The position numbers and the translations under genes are program-made. The notes under the pieces were generated by a model, which was not told the origin of the DNA, did no database searches, and saw only the letters and a list, made by a program, of their open reading frames with translations. This document shows positions 36,865 through 40,144 of a stretch of 40,144 nt of DNA, piece after piece (positions within the stretch are counted from its first letter, which is position 1; every line of letters starts with the position of its first letter). The stretch comes from Ascoidea tarda (nom. inval.) (taxonomy: Eukaryota > Ascomycota > Saccharomycetes > Ascoideales > Ascoideaceae): contig JAKTTS010000082.1 of NCBI GenBank assembly GCA_030560485.1, forward strand, positions 1 through 40,144, in the 5' to 3' direction.

Positions 36865-37800
36865 TTCTATTTAGTTTCATTAGACTGGCAAATTTTCAAC
36901 CCCAACTAAATCAAACAACGGTCCATCAATGATTTGGATACTACAACAACTAACATTTAACGTTTTAAAATTAATTAAAACTCCTGATCCCTCGCCTATT
37001 TCCATCCCTGGATTTTCGCTTAAATCCTATTCTTTCAACTCAATTGAATGGTTCAAGCTGTCTAGTTTACTAATTTGTTACACCATATATTTAAATTTCA
37101 GTATTTGATTTTTACTCAAATCCAATACTTAAATTTCTGAACCTCAAATTTTTAATTTTGCAAAATTTACTTCTGCTAATATTTAAAGTTTCTAAACCTT
37201 CAAGTCTTTGATTTAATAAAAAGATTGGTTCATTCATATTTTTGGTCTCGAAAAACAATTAAATTTTCCTTATTGACTTAAAATTTATCAAATTAATAAA
37301 TAAATAATTGATTTTATCACTGATGCTTTCAAAACTGATAATACTTTTCCAATTACCACAATTACTATTTTTATTATTTCCATTTAAAAGTTCTAGAACC
37401 AAATCAAAAAAAAAACTTATTTTTCAAACCAATTGTTTCATGATTCTGAAAATATGTTTTCTACGGCAAAAGTGCTTCAGTAAATGACCCAAAGTTGTTT
37501 CTCAAATCCGGGGTTTGTTGCTCACGCATGAAATGTAAATCTTTCAGAGAGTAAATTATCAACTTTCTATAGAATAATTGAAAATAGGTTTTGAAATTAA
37601 AAGAATCTTTCTTACTCAAAATCAATGAATTTTGTGTAATAAATGATTGGCAGTTATTAAATTTTTTTGCATCATGATTAGTCAAGAAAACCCTCAAAGT
37701 TTGAAATAGTGTTCCCATACATATATAAAAAATGCGCTGATTGTCTACCAGTTTTAGCAACCAAACGATTTCAATAGCCAATGCTCTAGAACTAACAGTA
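36310..37800 (-). pseudogene. Decayed SDS22-type leucine-rich-repeat gene
   Basis: Reading the minus strand, three segments of one coding sequence follow each other. About 37795-37461 is open (EIVWLLKLVDNQRIFYICMG, then LFYRKLIIYSLKDLHFMR). About 37440-36890 has several in-frame stops and frame changes yet still reads as repeats (LNQRLEGLETLNISRSKFCK; GVLINFKTLNVSCCSIQIID). The third, 36864-36310, is a 184-codon frame from an ATG with about six repeats of the form NLxNLxxLxxLxLxxNxIxKIE. The repeats are 22-residue SDS22-like LRRs. The last frame might still be translated as a truncated LRR protein, but its end drifts from the repeat pattern. I infer a formerly longer LRR gene of unknown role; it is not evidently SDS22 itself. 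Confidence 0.65.
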
Positions 37801-37937
37801 AGGGATTAGAATGGAAAATTGCAAAGTTTATATCAATAACTGGCTTGCAATTGAAAAAACAATCTGTAAAAACCAAAAACTCTGTTTTATTTGAGCTATT
37901 AATGGAATTGATTCGCTATAGTTATATTTGTTTCTAC

Positions 37938-38190
37938 CTAGGGCAATTGGAATAGATTTTTAATCTCTGCGATTCTGTTGTTGCTTAAATATAGCTCATC
38001 CAGCACAGAAAGATGAGCTAATTTTTCAAGCTCAGTGATTCGATTATAAAATTGATCTAAAAATGTTATTTTAGTTTGTTTAGTTCAACTTTCTATTTTC
38101 TTAATAAAACAGTGTTGATGTCCAAAAATGTGAGCTTAGTTAATTTATCGAAATTTTCAATTTGGGAACCAGATTATTAGAAATGAATGC
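37938..38190 (-). pseudogene. Second LRR gene remnant
   Basis: Minus-strand sequence upstream of the first remnant reads as a broken LRR terminus: KIENFDKLTKLTFLDIN near 38150-38100 and, in another frame, NRITELEKLAHLSVLDELYL followed by SNNRIAEIKNLFQLP and a stop at 37938-37940. Frame changes and stops separate the pieces. It precedes the N-terminal part of the next remnant in the same orientation, so it is probably the 3' end of a tandem copy. Confidence 0.55.
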
Positions 38191-40144
38191 CTATCAAAAT
38201 AAATGGCTATTTTACAATTTAGAGAAAACTAATATGGAAAGTCGTTGTGTCGATTAAGATTACTGCTCAGATTATAGATGGGAAAATAGGTATGATGATG
38301 GCCATTTGATGCGATACAAAATGAGATACAACCTGATTTCAGAATTTCACAAATCTTTACAGTGTAGCGATTTGTGAAGATAGTTTTGATGCAATTTTAT
38401 TAGACTATTCAGTACGTAGTTATTAATAATATCAATACAATTGCCTAATGTATTTTGTGATTGGGAAATATATGAATATATATATTTGATTATGTATGCA
38501 ATGTATATATTTTCATGATCATGATTAAATTCGAATTGTTAAAATTCATTGAAGCATTTAACGATTGTTTTAAAAAGATGCAATGGTGTTATTGGCTAGT
38601 ACTCTAAGAACTCTCTCAGATATTGCATATATATTTATAGCTCGATCATGATAATTATTAATGTAAAAAATCATATAAGATAATTTAGCGTCATCAGGTC
38701 TTAAGATTAATCTACATATAACCTTTTTAAAGCTATGGAAGCTTAATATCGTAATTGGAAAAGAATATTAAGGATTCTTGCAAAATCATGAGAATGGGTG
38801 GAATACAAATAGAAATGAAGTATTACTAAAAGAAAAAATGTCAGAAAAAGAGGGATCAGACAAAAACACATACAAAGAGGAGGTGAAAGACATTTTATCG
38901 GCCAACAAGAAAAATATATAAGAACAAACGGAAAAAAGAGAGTAAGCTTTTAGTTAAATACTCCAAAATGGAGCAGCGTATAAATAGGGGATCTGGAGAA
39001 AGAAAAAGAGAAATGTATGGACTAAATAGAAGCTTGCTGAGAAAGATGTAACTGGAGCTGGAGATGAGATGAGGATGAGATGAATTCAAATCAAAACTGA
39101 ACTCTCTTTTAGACACCCAAGGAACGCAGGTTTCGGATACGATTTTAAGTTCGATTTTAAGTTCGATTTTGAGGTTCATGTCAAAATACGTGCAATAGAA
39201 TTAGAAGCACCAATGCTTTGGATCCAACTGTCAATCAAAATACATCATCATGCTCAGTGATTAGCTTAAAAACTTTTTTGTATTCAACATAGAGATATAA
39301 CAAAATTATTAATAAATTATATGACCTACTCTTATGCCCACAATCAACCCAAGTTGAAATTCAACTCTTACTTACCGAATTAAATCACATACTTAAATAT
39401 AATTTAAAACATCAAATCTTTAGAAGTAATGGTAGAACATGGGACGAGTGGATAAAACTAAAATAATAGTTTGACATTTTTCTCAAAAATTATTCCACCA
39501 TTCCTAATTTAATGTGTTTGAGATACGTAAATCTATTTGGCTGTGGTAGACTTATTGATACTTCACCTGCAATTAATCGAAGAACTTTGATTATCGTTTC
39601 TAATTGAATAGATGTTTCAAAACGTATCATTAGTACCACATTAAAATCTAAATCTATGGAGAAATAACATGAATCAGATGAACAATATATCAATGTTAAT
39701 CGAAATAAATAAATTGATATTGAACACTTTTTGAATTGCTTTGATAATAATCAATCCAACAGGTATGATAGAACTGTTATTTGTCTATTGCTTTTTTTAT
39801 ATTCAATAATTGTATTTTTTTGTTTATTTAATTTGTTTTGAAGATGTTTCATACTATTAGGTGCTTAACTAGTACCGATTTGATCATGAGATGTAATCCG
39901 TTGGATATATTAATTGATTTGCTTCTAATTAAGATTGGTTGTGTGAAGTTGTTTTTTGAATATAAATTAGTTGTATTTGACTCCGTGTAATACCATTCTG
40001 TTATCGATTATTGGTATTTTTCATTATTCACCAATAAATCCAAAAGTAACAGAAAACTGAATTCTGACTGATTTCTTTGGTATGATATATTTAAAAGTAT
40101 TTTTTTTAAGTTTCCTATCAACTAAACACCTAAAAGAAGCTGGA
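38191..40144. other. Gene-poor AT-rich region to the window end
   Basis: About 1.95 kb with no convincing gene. A 12-bp palindrome TCATGATCATGA lies at 38513-38524. Minus-strand frames at 38895-39179 (CT-rich, no motif) and 39490-39693 (ends LPQPNRFTYLKHIKLGMVE, no ATG start) are not recognised; the latter could be another gene remnant. Confidence 0.45.

Noticed and set aside
1-40144. Transposons, LTR elements or virus-like genes
   Set aside because: No integrase, reverse transcriptase, transposase or capsid motif was recognised in any frame, and no long terminal repeats were seen.

Overview
The window is nuclear DNA of an AT-rich budding yeast (Saccharomycotina). Evidence: compact, mostly intronless genes; two yeast-type introns with GTATGT donors and TACTAAC/TGCTAAC branch sites; Asn/Ser-rich low-complexity expansions in most larger proteins; and clear homologues of yeast SPC19, VHS2/MLF3, CAJ1, SYF2, RKI1, MSB1, CYC1, PGA2, TUB4, ESA1, COX6 and MRS6. 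I could not fix the genus. CTG codons are very rare in most genes, so the CUG decoding class is unresolved; the few CTGs in SYF2 sit at hydrophobic positions and fit Leu better than Ser. No rRNA, credible tRNA, transposon, virus-like element or CRISPR array was seen.

Layout. 0-4 kb: SPC19 (+, one intron) converges on a VHS2/MLF3-like gene (-). 3.9-6.4 kb: a long gene-free stretch with GC-rich patches. 6.4-7.9 kb: CAJ1 (-), divergent from a secreted double-psi barrel protein (+, 9.1 kb), then SYF2 (+) and RKI1 (+). 13-17.5 kb: MSB1 (-) divergent from a CCDC47-like ER protein gene (+). 18.5-20.4 kb: CYC1 (+) and PGA2 (+). 21-30.5 kb on the minus strand: a 1334-residue RING-H2 protein, gamma-tubulin TUB4 and the MYST acetyltransferase ESA1, with an unexplained plus-strand coding locus between TUB4 and ESA1. 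31-35 kb, minus strand: COX6 (one intron) and MRS6. 36-40 kb: a gene-poor AT-rich segment with decayed SDS22-type leucine-rich-repeat genes.

How the genes relate. They are mainly unlinked housekeeping functions: kinetochore and spindle (SPC19, TUB4), bud morphogenesis (MSB1), splicing (SYF2), chromatin (ESA1), Rab prenylation (MRS6), ER and secretion (CCDC47-like, PGA2) and pentose phosphate (RKI1). The one convincing regulatory pairing is CYC1 with COX6: both are respiratory-chain genes, and both have upstream regions with a CCAAT box (HAP type) plus a dense cluster of GCGGAT/CGGA motifs.

The most distinctive feature is compositional. Several intergenic regions are far more GC-rich (counted lines of 55-65 percent) than the coding DNA (a counted TUB4 line is 22 percent), and these patches carry recurrent short motifs (CGCGC cores, CACCACTG, GCGGAT, TGATTGGY). 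I found no clear-cut new system. The best leads are the CYC1/COX6 motif clusters, the RING protein with a myristoylation signal and a conserved-looking block, the orphan locus at 27.7-28.4 kb and the decaying LRR cluster.
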